NCBI GenBank assembly: GCA_012518015.1
Contig: JAAYTM010000084.1
Location: 1 to 64,000, forward strand
Source: Synergistaceae bacterium
GTDB taxonomy: Bacteria; Synergistota; Synergistia; Synergistales; Acetomicrobiaceae
DNA length: 64,000 nucleotides
Reading direction: 5' to 3'
The notes below the pieces were generated by a model. That model had not been told where the DNA came from, ran no database searches, and saw only the letters and a list, made by a program, of their open reading frames with translations. The position numbers and the translations under genes were made by a program. Below are positions 25,228-37,266 of the stretch, one piece after another (position 1 is the first letter of the stretch; every line of letters begins with the position of its first letter).

Positions 25228-27189
25228 ATGAACGGGTACGCGTTGTGGATTTCAGCAGGCGCAGGTATAATAGCATTATTATATGCTATATTAATAACTA
25301 ATCATATCGATAATTACAAGGTCGATCATGAACGTATTAATTATCTTTCCAACATCATTCAAAGGGGAGCCATGGCCTTTCTTTATAGGGAATATAGGGC
25401 TCTCGTTCCTTTTGTCATTGTTGTATCTTGCTTGCTTGCTTGGAAGTTGGGAGTCCCCCTCGCCGTATCATTTTTATTGGGGGCTTTCTGTAGCGGCATT
25501 TCGGGCTTTCTTGGAATGAAGGTCGCGACGCGAGCCAACGGTAAGACCGCTTTTGCTGCAATGAGCGGAATGAATCAGGCTTTAAAGATTGCTTTTTGGG
25601 GCGGTTCTGTCATGGGGATGACAGTGGTTGGCGTTGGAGTTTTGGGTATAGTAATTGCCTATATATTATATAAAGATCCAAATATAATAACAGCTTTTGG
25701 CTTTGGCGCCAGTTCCATAGCGCTATTCGCGCGCGTGGGAGGCGGCATATACACGAAGGCAGCTGACGTTGGTGCCGATCTGGTGGGCAAAGTGGAAGCT
25801 GGGATACCTGAAGACGACCCTCGGAATCCCGCTGTTATCGCCGATAACGTAGGCGATAACGTAGGCGATATAGCAGGAATGGGTGCCGATCTTTTTGAAT
25901 CCTATGTTAATTCGATCATAGCAGCCATGGCGATAGGAGCGGCTCTCTTTGGAGGAAAGGGAATAACCTTCCCCATGTTACTTGCGGCTGTTGGTATTCT
26001 TGCATCTCTAATAGGTACATTTTTCGTGCGCATCAAAGAAAAAGGGGATCCTCAATTAGCGCTAAGGAAAGGCACTTTTGCGACTGGCATTTTGATGATC
26101 GTCGGTTCTTTCTTGCTAACGCGGTTCATGTTTGCTGACTTAGCTTTGTTTTGGTCTGTCTTGGCGGGGGTAATTTGTGGGGTAGCAATAGGCTATATTA
26201 CGGAAGTATACACCTCCTCTTTTTATAGTTCAGTGAAGGAAATTGCCAATGCATCCATCACGGGGTATGCGACTAACATCTTAACAGGGATAGCTGTTGG
26301 CATGAAATCCACCATGTGGCCGGTGTTGCTCATATGTGCAGCTATTTTTGTTGCTGTACAATCCGGAGGCCTATACGGCATCGCTTGCTCTGCAGTAGGC
26401 ATGTTGGCCATCACGGGAATGACCTTGAGCGTAGACGCCTACGGACCAATAGCAGACAATGCTGGTGGTATATCTGAAATGAGTCATTTGCCTGCGGAAG
26501 TAAGAAAGATTACCGATAGGCTGGATGCCGTTGGTAACACGACGGCTGCCGTAGGCAAGGGCCTTGCCATAGGTTCAGCAGCGTTAACTGCTATAGCGCT
26601 TTTTTCTGCATATGCCAGTGCTGTTGGGCTCAAGATCATTGATCTAATGGATGCACGCGTGTTAATTGGGCTCTTTGTCGGCGGCATGTTGCCATTCGTT
26701 TTTTGCTCCAGGGCAATTCAGGCCGTTGGCAGGGCCGCTCAAAGCATGATCGAAGAAGTTCGCCGTCAGTTTAAGGAGATGCCTGGCATTATGGAGGGAA
26801 CGCAAGAACCTGATTATGAGCGTTGCGTCGATATATCCACCAAGGCCGCTCTCAAAGAAATGATTGTGCCCGGAATGATGGCCATACTATCCCCGGTAAT
26901 CGTTGGGTTGGTGCTGGGAGCCCCTGCTTTAGGCGGGCTACTCGCCGGTTCCATCGTCACAGGGGTGATGTTGGCAATATTTATGGCAAACGCCGGGGGT
27001 GCTTGGGATAACGCGAAAAAATATATAGAAGAAGGAAACTTAGGAGGAAAAGGAACGCCTCCGCATGCTGCCGCTGTTGTTGGCGACACTGTTGGAGATC
27101 CTTTCAAGGACACGGCTGGTCCCAGCCTTAATATATTGATTAAATTAATGTCAATCATAGCTTTGGTCATGGCACCTTTGTTAATGTAG
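25228..27189 (+). CDS. hppA: Membrane-bound ion-translocating pyrophosphatase (K+-dependent type)
   Basis: Couples pyrophosphate hydrolysis to H+ or Na+ pumping across the inner membrane. About 16 hydrophobic segments in 653 aa. Substrate motifs are intact: [22 protein letters not shown] (near 180), [21 protein letters not shown] and the C-terminal [21 protein letters not shown]-type loop. The stretch [10 protein letters not shown] has alanine where K+-independent enzymes have lysine, so a K+-dependent enzyme is predicted; whether it moves Na+ or H+ cannot be read safely by eye. It has its own promoters and terminator. It would conserve energy from biosynthetic pyrophosphate in an energy-limited fermenter. 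Confidence 0.96.
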   Translation: MNGYALWISAGAGIIALLYAILITNHIDNYKVDHERINYLSNIIQRGAMAFLYREYRALVPFVIVVSCLLAWKLGVPLAVSFLLGAFCSGISGFLGMKVATRANGKTAFAAMSGMNQALKIAFWGGSVMGMTVVGVGVLGIVIAYILYKDPNIITAFGFGASSIALFARVGGGIYTKAADVGADLVGKVEAGIPEDDPRNPAVIADNVGDNVGDIAGMGADLFESYVNSIIAAMAIGAALFGGKGITFPMLLAAVGILASLIGTFFVRIKEKGDPQLALRKGTFATGILMIVGSFLLTRFMFADLALFWSVLAGVICGVAIGYITEVYTSSFYSSVKEIANASITGYATNILTGIAVGMKSTMWPVLLICAAIFVAVQSGGLYGIACSAVGMLAITGMTLSVDAYGPIADNAGGISEMSHLPAEVRKITDRLDAVGNTTAAVGKGLAIGSAALTAIALFSAYASAVGLKIIDLMDARVLIGLFVGGMLPFVFCSRAIQAVGRAAQSMIEEVRRQFKEMPGIMEGTQEPDYERCVDISTKAALKEMIVPGMMAILSPVIVGLVLGAPALGGLLAGSIVTGVMLAIFMANAGGAWDNAKKYIEEGNLGGKGTPPHAAAVVGDTVGDPFKDTAGPSLNILIKLMSIIALVMAPLLM

Positions 27190-27256
27190 TGCGATATGCT
27201 GCTATCTATTCATATCTAATATCATAAAAATTTCTTGTAGTTAAGGGCTATTTTTC

Positions 27257-27286
27257 GGGAGGGCTGATGTCTAACCCCTCCCTTTT
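27257..27286 (+). terminator. Terminator after hppA
   Basis: GGGAGGG (27257-27263) pairs with CCCTCCC (27276-27282), followed by TTTT. It lies just before the dnaG ribosome-binding site. Confidence 0.72.
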
Positions 27287-27307
27287 CAGTTTTTGGAGGG
27301 ATAACCC

Positions 27308-29059
27308 TTGGATAAAACTCAAATAGATGAAATAAAAAGAAGAGTAGATATCCTGGAGGTAGTTGGAGATTATGTAGAGCTACATAAATCTGGCAAAGGT
27401 TATAGGGCCCTGTGCCCTTTTCATAGCGAGAAAACACCGTCCTTCTATGTGATGCCTGATAGGCAGTTTTACCATTGCTTTGGCTGTGGTAAAGGAGGAG
27501 ATGTTATATCTTTCGTCATGGACGTAGAAGGATTTAGTTTCACCGAGGCCATCGAATTGCTTGCAAAGAGAGCCGGTGTGAAGGTTGAAAAAAGAGCCAG
27601 AAAAGATAGCTATCCTAATTTTAGCGATGTCTTGGAAAAGGCCCTCAAAATATATCGTGACTACCTTGAAAGTCCCGCAGGCGAAATAGCAAGGAGATAC
27701 TTAGTACAAAGGAACTTGCCCAAAGAATGGTGGCCTTATTTTGAAATTGGTTGGGCTCCACCAGCGTGGGATTACCTGTGGCGTTCTCTTTCAAGGATGG
27801 GTATATCATCTAAGATTGCCGTTGAGTGTGGTTTGGTGGTTGAGGGTCCGCGAGGCATATATGATAGGTTTAGAGGCAGAATAATTTTTCCCATAAGAGA
27901 CGTTACTGGACGTCTAGTAGGATTTGGAGGTCGGTCAATTTCGGGCGAAGGTGCTAAATATATAAATACTCCAGAGAGCCCGGTGTTTCATAAAGGTTCT
28001 TGTTTGTATTTACTTAATTTGTCCAAAAACGACATGCGCAATAAGGGGCGTGCAATTCTGGTTGAGGGTTATATGGATGCTATAAGGCTACACATGGCAG
28101 GATTTCACGAAACCGTGGCATCGCTTGGAACAGCTTTGACGGAAAATCAGGGCGAGTTGTTAAGGCGATATGCAAGGTCTTGTTATGTCTGTTACGATGC
28201 TGATACTGCAGGGCAGGAAGCAGCAATAAGGGGTATGTATTTGTTGCAGTCGTTGGGCTTGCAAGTGAGGGTAGTAGCGTTGCCAGCCAATGTGGATCCC
28301 GATGAGTTTTTGCAGAAAGAGGGAAGCAACGCCTTCGAGGACCTTTTGAGCAAGAGCCTCCCCCTTCCTTTGTACCACCTTGAGATAAGAGAAGAGTTTT
28401 TGAAGGATCTAAATGTTCGAAAAAAAGTGATTGAGGAGTTGCTCGAGGGTTTTTCAAGGATTCCTTTGCCGGATTTAGCTCCTTTTATGTCTCAGATTGC
28501 AGCAGCGCTTGAGATTCCCAGATATGCGCTTGAGGCTATGTTGTTAGATTTCAAAGCAAATATGAAAAGGGGAACAGAGAAAAAAGGGAAACGTGGCGAC
28601 TTCAGCGTATATATAAATAAACAAAAGCAACAAAAACAAAAGAAACACGTAACTGACGCACAAGAAGCAGCGTTGTTTTCGCTTTTGTGGAATGATCCTG
28701 CAAAGAGACGGGGTTTAGATGAAGAGCACATATTTCCTTTAATAAAGGATGTGCGATTAAAAAATCTAATAGCGGCGTTATTAAATGGCGAATCCCCGGA
28801 AGAGCTGGAGGAGCGTTGGCTAAAATCAGAGGATCGATTTCCATTGGAAGCCCTAGCGCTAGGTAATGCCTTTTGCCAGCAGTTTGACGAGGGAGTGGAT
28901 ATTTTTGACGTAATCTCAAGCTCCCTTAAGACTAAAGCCATGAAATCGAGATATAACGTTCTTTATTCCAAAATGTTGAAAGGCGAGGCAACCCGCGAAG
29001 AAATTGAGGAGATGCAGAAAATAGCTTCCGCATTAAAAGGGGGACGGGAAGACAAATGA
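27308..29059 (+). CDS. dnaG: DNA primase
   Basis: Makes RNA primers for replication. The N-terminal CHC2-type zinc finger ([11 protein letters not shown] ... [10 protein letters not shown], about residues 37-63), the primase core with the TOPRIM segment ([13 protein letters not shown] near 248 and [12 protein letters not shown] near 297) and a helical C-terminal DnaB-binding region are visible. 583 aa. TTG start behind GGAGGG (27294-27299). It overlaps rpoD by an ATGA, an arrangement reminiscent of the dnaG-rpoD core of the macromolecular synthesis operon without rpsU. Confidence 0.96.
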   Translation: MDKTQIDEIKRRVDILEVVGDYVELHKSGKGYRALCPFHSEKTPSFYVMPDRQFYHCFGCGKGGDVISFVMDVEGFSFTEAIELLAKRAGVKVEKRARKDSYPNFSDVLEKALKIYRDYLESPAGEIARRYLVQRNLPKEWWPYFEIGWAPPAWDYLWRSLSRMGISSKIAVECGLVVEGPRGIYDRFRGRIIFPIRDVTGRLVGFGGRSISGEGAKYINTPESPVFHKGSCLYLLNLSKNDMRNKGRAILVEGYMDAIRLHMAGFHETVASLGTALTENQGELLRRYARSCYVCYDADTAGQEAAIRGMYLLQSLGLQVRVVALPANVDPDEFLQKEGSNAFEDLLSKSLPLPLYHLEIREEFLKDLNVRKKVIEELLEGFSRIPLPDLAPFMSQIAAALEIPRYALEAMLLDFKANMKRGTEKKGKRGDFSVYINKQKQQKQKKHVTDAQEAALFSLLWNDPAKRRGLDEEHIFPLIKDVRLKNLIAALLNGESPEELEERWLKSEDRFPLEALALGNAFCQQFDEGVDIFDVISSSLKTKAMKSRYNVLYSKMLKGEATREEIEEMQKIASALKGGREDK

Positions 29060-30291
29060 CTGCAGCAGAAAGAAAAAAATTAAATTATGATAAAAACGGT
29101 AATAAGAATGCGAATGCAAGAAACTCTAATGATGATGACGAGGAAAAAGAACATAACGAGCCCATTGAGGACCAGGAAGATCTGGACTTCGAAGAAATGG
29201 AATCCCAGGAGATAGCAGAGCTTATCGAAAACATTCGCGAGCTTTTACAAGAGGGACGTCAAAAAGGGTTCATCACATACGATGACCTAGAAAAATATTT
29301 GCCACAAGAGGCTTTAAGCGAAGCGGAGATAATGGATAGTGTATATTCTAACCTTCTGGAGTTGGGCATAGATGTTCGTGACGAAGAAAAAATACAGGAA
29401 CTTCAACAGGCCGAATTACTGCCGCAGGCAGACTTAAGCGAACTTACTGAATTAGAAAGCGTTTCAATTGCCGATCCGGTGAGGATGTATTTGCGAGAGA
29501 TAGGGAAAATCCCTTTGCTTACTAAGGAGGAAGAAGTTGAGCTTGCAAAAAGAGTAGAGGCCGGAGACGAGGAAGCAAAGAAAAAGTTAATCGAAGCAAA
29601 TTTGCGTCTTGTCGTAAGCATTGCTAAGAAATACATTGGAAGAGGACTTTCTTTCCTAGATTTGATTCAAGAGGGTAATTTGGGTTTGATACGTGCCGTT
29701 GAGAAGTTCGATTACAGGAAGGGATTTAAGTTTAGCACCTACGCTACGTGGTGGATAAGACAAGCGATTACAAGGGCTATAGCCGATCAGGCACGTACCA
29801 TTAGGATACCTGTTCATATGGTCGAGACCATCAATAAACTTATTCGGGTTTCCAGGCAATTGGTTCAACAATTGGGAAGAGAACCAACCGTAGAGGAAAT
29901 CGCTCAAGCGCTAGAATTGCTGCCGGAGAAAGTAGAAGATATTCAAAGAATAGCTCAAGAACCAGTTTCCCTTGAAACTCCTATTGGCGAAGAGGAAGAC
30001 AGTCAGCTTGGCGATTTTATAGAAGACAAGGATTCACCCAATCCCGAGGAAGCCACTGCCGGTCAATTGTTGCGCGAGCAATTGGAAGAGATGCTCGGGG
30101 AGTTAACGGAAAGAGAGCGAGAGGTGTTGCGTTTGCGATTTGGCTTGGAGGATGGGCGCGCCCATACCTTGGAGGAGGTTGGCAAGCGCTTTAACGTGAC
30201 TAGAGAAAGGATTAGACAAATTGAGGCAAAAGCCCTTCGCAAGTTGCGCCATCCGAGCAGGAGCAAGCGTTTGCGGGATTATTTGGAATGA
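29056..30291 (+). CDS. rpoD: Primary sigma factor (sigma-70/RpoD)
   Basis: Directs RNA polymerase to housekeeping promoters. After an acidic N-terminal stretch there is a region-1.1-like segment (residues ~50-115), region 1.2 ([16 protein letters not shown]), region 2 with the -10 recognition helix ([18 protein letters not shown]), region 3, and region 4 ending [20 protein letters not shown] for -35 recognition. 411 aa. The TTGACA/TATAAT-like promoters found in this window match what such a factor recognises. Confidence 0.97.
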   Translation: MTAAERKKLNYDKNGNKNANARNSNDDDEEKEHNEPIEDQEDLDFEEMESQEIAELIENIRELLQEGRQKGFITYDDLEKYLPQEALSEAEIMDSVYSNLLELGIDVRDEEKIQELQQAELLPQADLSELTELESVSIADPVRMYLREIGKIPLLTKEEEVELAKRVEAGDEEAKKKLIEANLRLVVSIAKKYIGRGLSFLDLIQEGNLGLIRAVEKFDYRKGFKFSTYATWWIRQAITRAIADQARTIRIPVHMVETINKLIRVSRQLVQQLGREPTVEEIAQALELLPEKVEDIQRIAQEPVSLETPIGEEEDSQLGDFIEDKDSPNPEEATAGQLLREQLEEMLGELTEREREVLRLRFGLEDGRAHTLEEVGKRFNVTRERIRQIEAKALRKLRHPSRSKRLRDYLE

Positions 30292-30399
30292 CGATTGCGG
30301 TTAGATGATGGCGCAAATCGCTGTAATTTTGGAAGAGGCAGAATTATATGATCTTGCGTCGAGCTGCTAATATCTTTAATAACAATGGAGGTGAAATTA

Positions 30400-31545
30400 G
30401 TGTTTGAAAGTGTTGCGAAAACTTTATTAAAAGAATGCGAAGGAAGATCGATGCTAATGTCCTTTTACATCGATTGTGACAGGAGTCGTAGATCCGTCAA
30501 GGAAATTTCGATTGATCTGAAGAACCTTCAAAAAAAGGCCATTGAAGAGGAAGCTCTTTTTTGCGGAGAGAGCGATTGTAAACAATATAGTGAAAAAATC
30601 ACTTTTATTTTAAACAGGCTCAACGAGGAACTGGTTCACGGAGGCTTAGGTGAGGCCAAGGGTATCGCTTGCTTTGTTGATCTGCAGGGCGATTATTATC
30701 GATTTGTAGAACTTCCAACTCCAGTAAAAAATCAGGTGAAGTTCTCGGATCATCCCTTCTTGGCGCCACTCATAGAAACTCTATGCCCTCACAAGCTTAC
30801 CCTCGTGGCAGTTGTAGAGGCAAGGAGAGCAAATTTCTTCCGAGTGTATGCAAGTACTGTAGACAAACTTTTGACCTTAGAGGAAGACGTGCCTCCTAAA
30901 GTAAAATCGGCTGGTTGGTATGGCCTTGAAGAGACTCGGATTAAAAGGCATGTGGAGAATCACGTTAAAAACCATCTTAAAAATGTAGCAGCTACTCTTA
31001 GGGCACTCTACGAAGATGAAGATTATTCCTTGATATTAGTTGGGGGAAACTCAAATTATGCCCTCGTTGTAGCAGACCTCATCAAGGAGATCGTAACTAA
31101 CATTCCTGTCGATGTCTTAGCAGAATTAGGCATAACTGATCAACCCCATGTAGTCGTGGAGGCTGTGACGTCTTATGCCTTAAAGTCCTTTGTGGTAGAG
31201 AGCTCAAAGCTAGTTGAAGAGATAATAACCGAATACGAGAAAGGTGGACTGGCAGTTGCTGGGCTCAGGGGCGTCGTTTATGCCTCCAATCTTTTCGCTG
31301 TGCATCAACTTCTAATCGACGAATATGAGCCCGTTGCGGGAAAACAGTGTCAATCGTGTGGTGCTTTGGGGGTCGATGAAGTTGAATGTCCTTTATGCCA
31401 TGGCGAGATGGGAGAGATTGAAGATTTGATTGATCTTTTAATCTACAAAACGTTGCGAGATAATGGGGACGTATTGGTAATAGGTGGACAATCTCCTTTA
31501 AGAGAATATGATGGCATAGGTGCTTCACTTCGCTTTGCTGTGTGA
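30400..31545 (+). CDS. eRF1-like protein (bacterial/archaeal release-factor-like, baeRF)
   Basis: Resembles the eRF1/Pelota/Vms1 superfamily. A central eRF1 domain-2-like unit (LTLVAVVEARRANFFRVY, then GWYGLEETRIKRHVENHVKNHL) is followed by a domain-3-like unit with an inserted zinc-ribbon pattern CQSCGALGVDEVECPLC and a C-terminal GIGASLRF strand. The place where eRF1 has its catalytic GGQ reads WYGLEE; a GGQ tripeptide does occur, but only 20 residues from the C-terminus (VIGGQSPL), in the wrong domain. The longest frame starts at ATG 30385, but GGAGGTG lies inside it at 30387-30393 and points to GTG 30400 (381 aa). It is followed by a terminator and then an RqcP-like gene. A ribosome-associated role is inferred. 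Confidence 0.75.
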   Translation: MFESVAKTLLKECEGRSMLMSFYIDCDRSRRSVKEISIDLKNLQKKAIEEEALFCGESDCKQYSEKITFILNRLNEELVHGGLGEAKGIACFVDLQGDYYRFVELPTPVKNQVKFSDHPFLAPLIETLCPHKLTLVAVVEARRANFFRVYASTVDKLLTLEEDVPPKVKSAGWYGLEETRIKRHVENHVKNHLKNVAATLRALYEDEDYSLILVGGNSNYALVVADLIKEIVTNIPVDVLAELGITDQPHVVVEAVTSYALKSFVVESSKLVEEIITEYEKGGLAVAGLRGVVYASNLFAVHQLLIDEYEPVAGKQCQSCGALGVDEVECPLCHGEMGEIEDLIDLLIYKTLRDNGDVLVIGGQSPLREYDGIGASLRFAV

Positions 31546-31553
31546 GCTGTATT

Positions 31554-31600
31554 AAATCAAGTCGAGCAGAAAGGTGTTTTTTCTGCTCGACTTGATTTTT
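31554..31600 (+). terminator. Strong terminator after the eRF1-like gene
   Basis: A 19-bp perfect stem (left arm 31554-31572, right arm 31580-31598, containing GTCGAGCAGAAA and its complement) with a seven-base loop and flanking A and T runs. Confidence 0.92.
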
Positions 31601-31693
31601 GTAAAAGCGACTTCATTTACGCTTCTCTTTTCGACTTGAACTTTTTAGGCGTTAATTATAGCTAAAGTTTAGTCAAAACTAAAAGCCTTTGTG

Positions 31694-31722
31694 TTGATCG
31701 ATGTGCTCATTGTATTTATACT
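31694..31722 (+). promoter_or_regulatory. Promoter of the rqcP-eno-rex unit
   Basis: TTGATC (31694-31699), 17-base spacer, TATACT (31717-31722), 34 bases before the start codon. A short inverted repeat TTTAGT-caaa-ACTAAA lies just upstream at 31668-31683. Confidence 0.58.
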
Positions 31723-31755
31723 CATGCAGGAGATCACGACAGGGGAAATGAATTT

Positions 31756-33979
<2,224 letters not shown>

Positions 33980-34003
33980 AAACTATCGGGGTAATGAGTC
34001 CAC

Positions 34004-34034
34004 GCTTCGGTTGCTATGCAATTTATGCCGAAGC
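34004..34034 (+). repeat. Hairpin between rex and yajC
   Basis: GCTTCGG (34004-34010) and CCGAAGC (34028-34034) with an inner TTGC/GCAA match. There is no T tract after it, so it is not a standard terminator; it may be an mRNA structure in the rex-yajC interval. Confidence 0.4.
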
Positions 34035-34089
34035 AGATGACAGGCTAGTGTAATAATATATTAATATATGCTATTAGGAGGGGTTTTCA

Positions 34090-34395
34090 TTGGGCGGACA
34101 AGCTGGATTGTTAGGAATGATGTGGCCGTTGTTACTTTTCATAGTGATATTCTATTTTTTGTTGATAAGACCGCAGAAAAAGCGCCAGAAACAACATCAA
34201 GATATGCTGAATTCTATAAAGCGCGGAGACCAAGTAGTGACCGCCGGTGGTATTTATGGAACCGTTAGGGATGTTAAAGATGACAGCTTCATTCTGGAAG
34301 TTAGTGATGGCGTAAAAATTCGTGTCCTTAAAAACGCGATATCCTTTAAACGAAGTGCTCCCGAAGCCGATGAAACTGAATCAGAGGAGAGATAA
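34090..34395 (+). CDS. yajC: Sec translocon accessory protein YajC
   Basis: Single-span inner-membrane subunit of the SecDF-YajC complex. One hydrophobic helix (LLGMMWPLLLFIVIFYFLLI) followed by RPQKKRQKQHQDMLNSIKRGDQVVTAGGIYGTV, the family hallmark. 101 aa, TTG start behind AGGAGGGG. Directly upstream of secD and secF. Confidence 0.95.
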   Translation: MGGQAGLLGMMWPLLLFIVIFYFLLIRPQKKRQKQHQDMLNSIKRGDQVVTAGGIYGTVRDVKDDSFILEVSDGVKIRVLKNAISFKRSAPEADETESEER

Positions 34396-34462
34396 ACAGC
34401 CAAGATAGTTGCTTTTTAGCAAAAATCTAATTGTTGCTCACTATTTAGGAGGTAGAAGTCAA

Positions 34463-35866
34463 TTGCCTAAACATGAACGCTGGAAAATCATATTGATCTT
34501 GGTAGTTCTTTTTGCATCTCTTTGGGCTGTGTATCCTCCCAGTGAAAAAATAAAACTCGGATTGGATCTCAAGGGTGGCGTTCATATATTGCTTCAAGCA
34601 AAGGGAACGCCAGAGAACCCTATTAGCAGTGATACTATTGAGCGCTTGATAGCAGTTTTACGAAATCGCATTGACCAGTACGGAGTTGCCGAACCAGTTA
34701 TACAACGCGAAGGTAATGACAGAGTAGTTGTTGAGTTGCCTGGGCTAGATGATCCCGAAGCCGCCATTGAACTTATTGGAAAAACGGCAATGCTGGAATT
34801 TCGTCCAGTCATTGACGCGACGCCTCGACTTCCCCGAAAGCCGGAAAGACAAAACTATGGCAGCGACGAAGAATACGAGTCAGCGATTAAACGATGGGAA
34901 GAATATCAGAGACAAGCTTTGGCAATGGAAAAAAAGTTGTGGAAACATGTCGAAGAAAATCCATCGCTGTCTGTCTTAAAGGGCGAAGATGGAGAGGTAT
35001 ACTTGCTGGGAGCTGCAAGCATTACAGGTCAACATTTGTTGGATGCAAAGGTCGCTTTTGATAACCTAGGGAGGCCTGTGGTGACGCTTAAATTTAACAA
35101 AGATGGCACACATTTGTTTGACGAACTTACTGCTCACAACATTGGAAGACAAGTGGCGATTGTCCTTGATGGGGTCGTAATATCCGCACCTGTCGTGCAA
35201 GAACGGATAAGCGGTGGAGAAGCTCAGATCAGTGGCCGCTTCACGACCGATGAAGCCCAGAGGCTCGCGATAATGCTTCGAGCTGGAGCATTGCCTGTTA
35301 CGGTTGAGATCCTCGAAACGAGGTCGATAGGGCCCACATTAGGCTCCGATTCGATTAAATCAGGCATTAAAGCTGGGTTGATAGGGGCCGTCCTGGTCTT
35401 TCTGTTCATGTTCATATATTACTCTCGTATGGGGTTGGTAGCTAACCTCGCTTTGGTGATGACCATTATTCTTGTCTTGGCTGGCCTTGCAAGTTTTAGA
35501 GCTACCCTTACAATGCCTGGAATCGCAGGGATCATCTTGACATTAGGTATGGCCGTGGATGGGAATATATTGATCTATGAGCGCATAAAAGAAGAGCTGC
35601 GGAGCGGAAAAACTGTCATGGCAGCCATTGATGCCGGCTTCAGGAAGGCCTTTGTCACAATCGTAGATGCAAATTTAACCACCCTCTTCGCAGCTGTATT
35701 TTTGTTCTACTATGGCACTGGGCCTGTTCGAGGTTTTGCCGTTACTTTGAGCATTGGCATAATCGCAAGCCTTTTCTGCGCTGTGTTTGTGACAAAAGTC
35801 TTACTGCGACTCTTTGTGGGCAAGCGAAAAAGTTCAGTCCTTTCCATGACTAAGGAGAGATTATGA
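34463..35866 (+). CDS. secD: Protein translocase subunit SecD
   Basis: Uses the proton or sodium gradient to complete protein export on the periplasmic side. One N-terminal membrane helix, LGLDLKGGVHILLQ, a large periplasmic P1 domain, then five C-terminal helices with GMAVDGNILIYERIKEE. 467 aa. The frame opens at 34409, but AGGAGGT at 34447-34453 fits TTG 34463 (MPKHERWKIIL), the normal N-terminus. Its stop overlaps secF. Confidence 0.96.
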   Translation: MPKHERWKIILILVVLFASLWAVYPPSEKIKLGLDLKGGVHILLQAKGTPENPISSDTIERLIAVLRNRIDQYGVAEPVIQREGNDRVVVELPGLDDPEAAIELIGKTAMLEFRPVIDATPRLPRKPERQNYGSDEEYESAIKRWEEYQRQALAMEKKLWKHVEENPSLSVLKGEDGEVYLLGAASITGQHLLDAKVAFDNLGRPVVTLKFNKDGTHLFDELTAHNIGRQVAIVLDGVVISAPVVQERISGGEAQISGRFTTDEAQRLAIMLRAGALPVTVEILETRSIGPTLGSDSIKSGIKAGLIGAVLVFLFMFIYYSRMGLVANLALVMTIILVLAGLASFRATLTMPGIAGIILTLGMAVDGNILIYERIKEELRSGKTVMAAIDAGFRKAFVTIVDANLTTLFAAVFLFYYGTGPVRGFAVTLSIGIIASLFCAVFVTKVLLRLFVGKRKSSVLSMTKERL

Positions 35867-36765
35867 TGTTGGTCAAGTTCAAGGGGAATATCAATTTTAT
35901 GAAATATCGGAAAATTGCTTTGGCACTCAGCCTGGCATTGGTACTAGCAAGCATAGTATTGTTAATGGTGAGAGGGCTGAATTTTGGGATTGACTTCTCT
36001 GGCGGTATACTATTTCAGCTGGAATTTGATGCACCCGTAACGGTCGCTGAGGTTAGAAGTTCCTTGGACAAAATTGGCTTCGGTAGCCCTGTAATACAGT
36101 CTTATAGCGAAAGAGGTGTATTGGTTCGCTTAAAGGGCGATAGAGAAAGTGACCAAAGAGAGATACTGAAGTCTCTCAGGGAAACTTTGGGAGTGGATTT
36201 TAAAGTTTTGCGTGTTGAGATGGTTGGGCCCGCTGTGGGGAGCCAGTTGCGTAAGAGTGCAACACTGGCCACAATATTAGCATTGCTTGCTATGCTGATC
36301 TACATCACCTTTAGGTTTAAGTTTATGTTTGCCGTAGGGGCTGTCATTGCTCTAATGCACGATGTAATCGTTACGCTTGGGATATTTAGCCTTACTTTCC
36401 AAGAAGTTTCGATGCCCTTCATTGCCGGGATGTTAACTCTTGTGGGTTATTCGATTAATGACACAATAGTGATTTTCGATAGAGTCAGAGAAAATTTCAA
36501 ATATTTAAAGGATTGGGGAGTTGTCAATCTTCTTAATAATTCCATAAACCAGTCGTTATCTCGTACCATCAATACGTCACTTACCACCCTCTTTCCTGTA
36601 TTGACACTTTTTTTGTGGGGTGGAAAGGCCATTTCTGATTTTTCCATGGCACTTTTGGTGGGAATCATTGTGGGCACTTACAGTTCCATATACATCGCCG
36701 GGGCGGTTGTGGTGGAATGGTATTTACGATCCCCGGGAGGATCGCGAAAGCTACAAAGGCGTTAA
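35863..36765 (+). CDS. secF: Protein translocase subunit SecF
   Basis: Partner of SecD. N-terminal helix, GLNFGIDFSGGILFQLEF, then the SecD/SecF membrane core with GYSINDTIVIFDRVREN and SLSRTINTSLTTL. 300 aa. ATG overlaps the secD stop; the second ATG (35866) is an equally likely start. Ends the yajC-secD-secF operon. Confidence 0.96.
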   Translation: MMLVKFKGNINFMKYRKIALALSLALVLASIVLLMVRGLNFGIDFSGGILFQLEFDAPVTVAEVRSSLDKIGFGSPVIQSYSERGVLVRLKGDRESDQREILKSLRETLGVDFKVLRVEMVGPAVGSQLRKSATLATILALLAMLIYITFRFKFMFAVGAVIALMHDVIVTLGIFSLTFQEVSMPFIAGMLTLVGYSINDTIVIFDRVRENFKYLKDWGVVNLLNNSINQSLSRTINTSLTTLFPVLTLFLWGGKAISDFSMALLVGIIVGTYSSIYIAGAVVVEWYLRSPGGSRKLQRR

Positions 36766-36917
36766 AGATCATTTGAGCGAACTGAGGAAAGGCCTTAGAC
36801 TTCGTTCGACAGATTAGCGAATGATGATAACTCTGGTTTTGCGAGAAGTTGCATTGTGCTTGTATATATTATATTTGTTAAGTTAGAATAAGTTTAGGGT
36901 AAGAGCTTTGAGATAAA

Positions 36918-36931
36918 AGGAGGGTCCTCCT
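36918..36931 (+). promoter_or_regulatory. Self-complementary Shine-Dalgarno of the coiled-coil gene
   Basis: AGGAGGGTCCTCCT is a perfect palindrome that contains the ribosome-binding site (36918-36923) and ends two bases before the ATG at 36934. In RNA it can form a 5-bp GC-rich hairpin with a four-base loop that hides the site. Confidence 0.5.
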
Positions 36932-36933
36932 GT

Positions 36934-37230
36934 ATGGATTCAATAATACAATTACTCCTAGGGGGGTTTGGCGTTAGTGACGACCTTATCTCTCTGTGTA
37001 GGTCTTATATGAGTTCTCTTGTGGAAGAAGGAGCCATGGAACGGTGGGCCGCAGAAAAGGTTTTAATGCAGCTTGAAGAGGAACTTGCCAGACGGCGAGA
37101 TACCTTGGTAAGGGGATTCAAAAATGAGATTGAAAAATTTTTATCCTTCTTTCCTTTAGTAACGATAGAACAATTCGAAGCATTAGAGTCAAGGGTAAAG
37201 GCGTTGGAAGAGCAGAGAGCTAACCTTTAA
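36934..37230 (+). CDS. Small coiled-coil protein (phasin/BMFP-like)
   Basis: 98 residues, mostly helical and charged. The C-terminal segment VTIEQFEALESRVKALEEQ is a heptad-like coiled coil of the kind found at the end of small phasin-like (PHA-granule regulator) and BMFP/UbiK proteins, which bind membranes or granules. The N-terminal third is more hydrophobic (MDSIIQLLLGGFGVSDDLI). Strong but self-complementary ribosome-binding site upstream. The radical SAM gene starts 36 bases downstream. Function unknown; a scaffold or lipid-associated role is only a guess. Confidence 0.6.
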   Translation: MDSIIQLLLGGFGVSDDLISLCRSYMSSLVEEGAMERWAAEKVLMQLEEELARRRDTLVRGFKNEIEKFLSFFPLVTIEQFEALESRVKALEEQRANL

Positions 37231-37266
37231 GATAAGTTTTTTGTGAGCTCAAAGGAGGCGTTTTTC

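Noticed and set aside
30385-30399. ATG 30385 as start of the eRF1-like protein
   Set aside because: The Shine-Dalgarno GGAGGTG begins inside this codon, so initiation must be downstream at GTG 30400.
34004-34034. Hairpin after rex as a terminator
   Set aside because: No T run follows and the loop is long; listed only as a repeat.
33980-34089. Promoter before yajC
   Set aside because: A/T-rich -10-like sequences occur around 34051-34070, but no -35 at a usable distance could be found.
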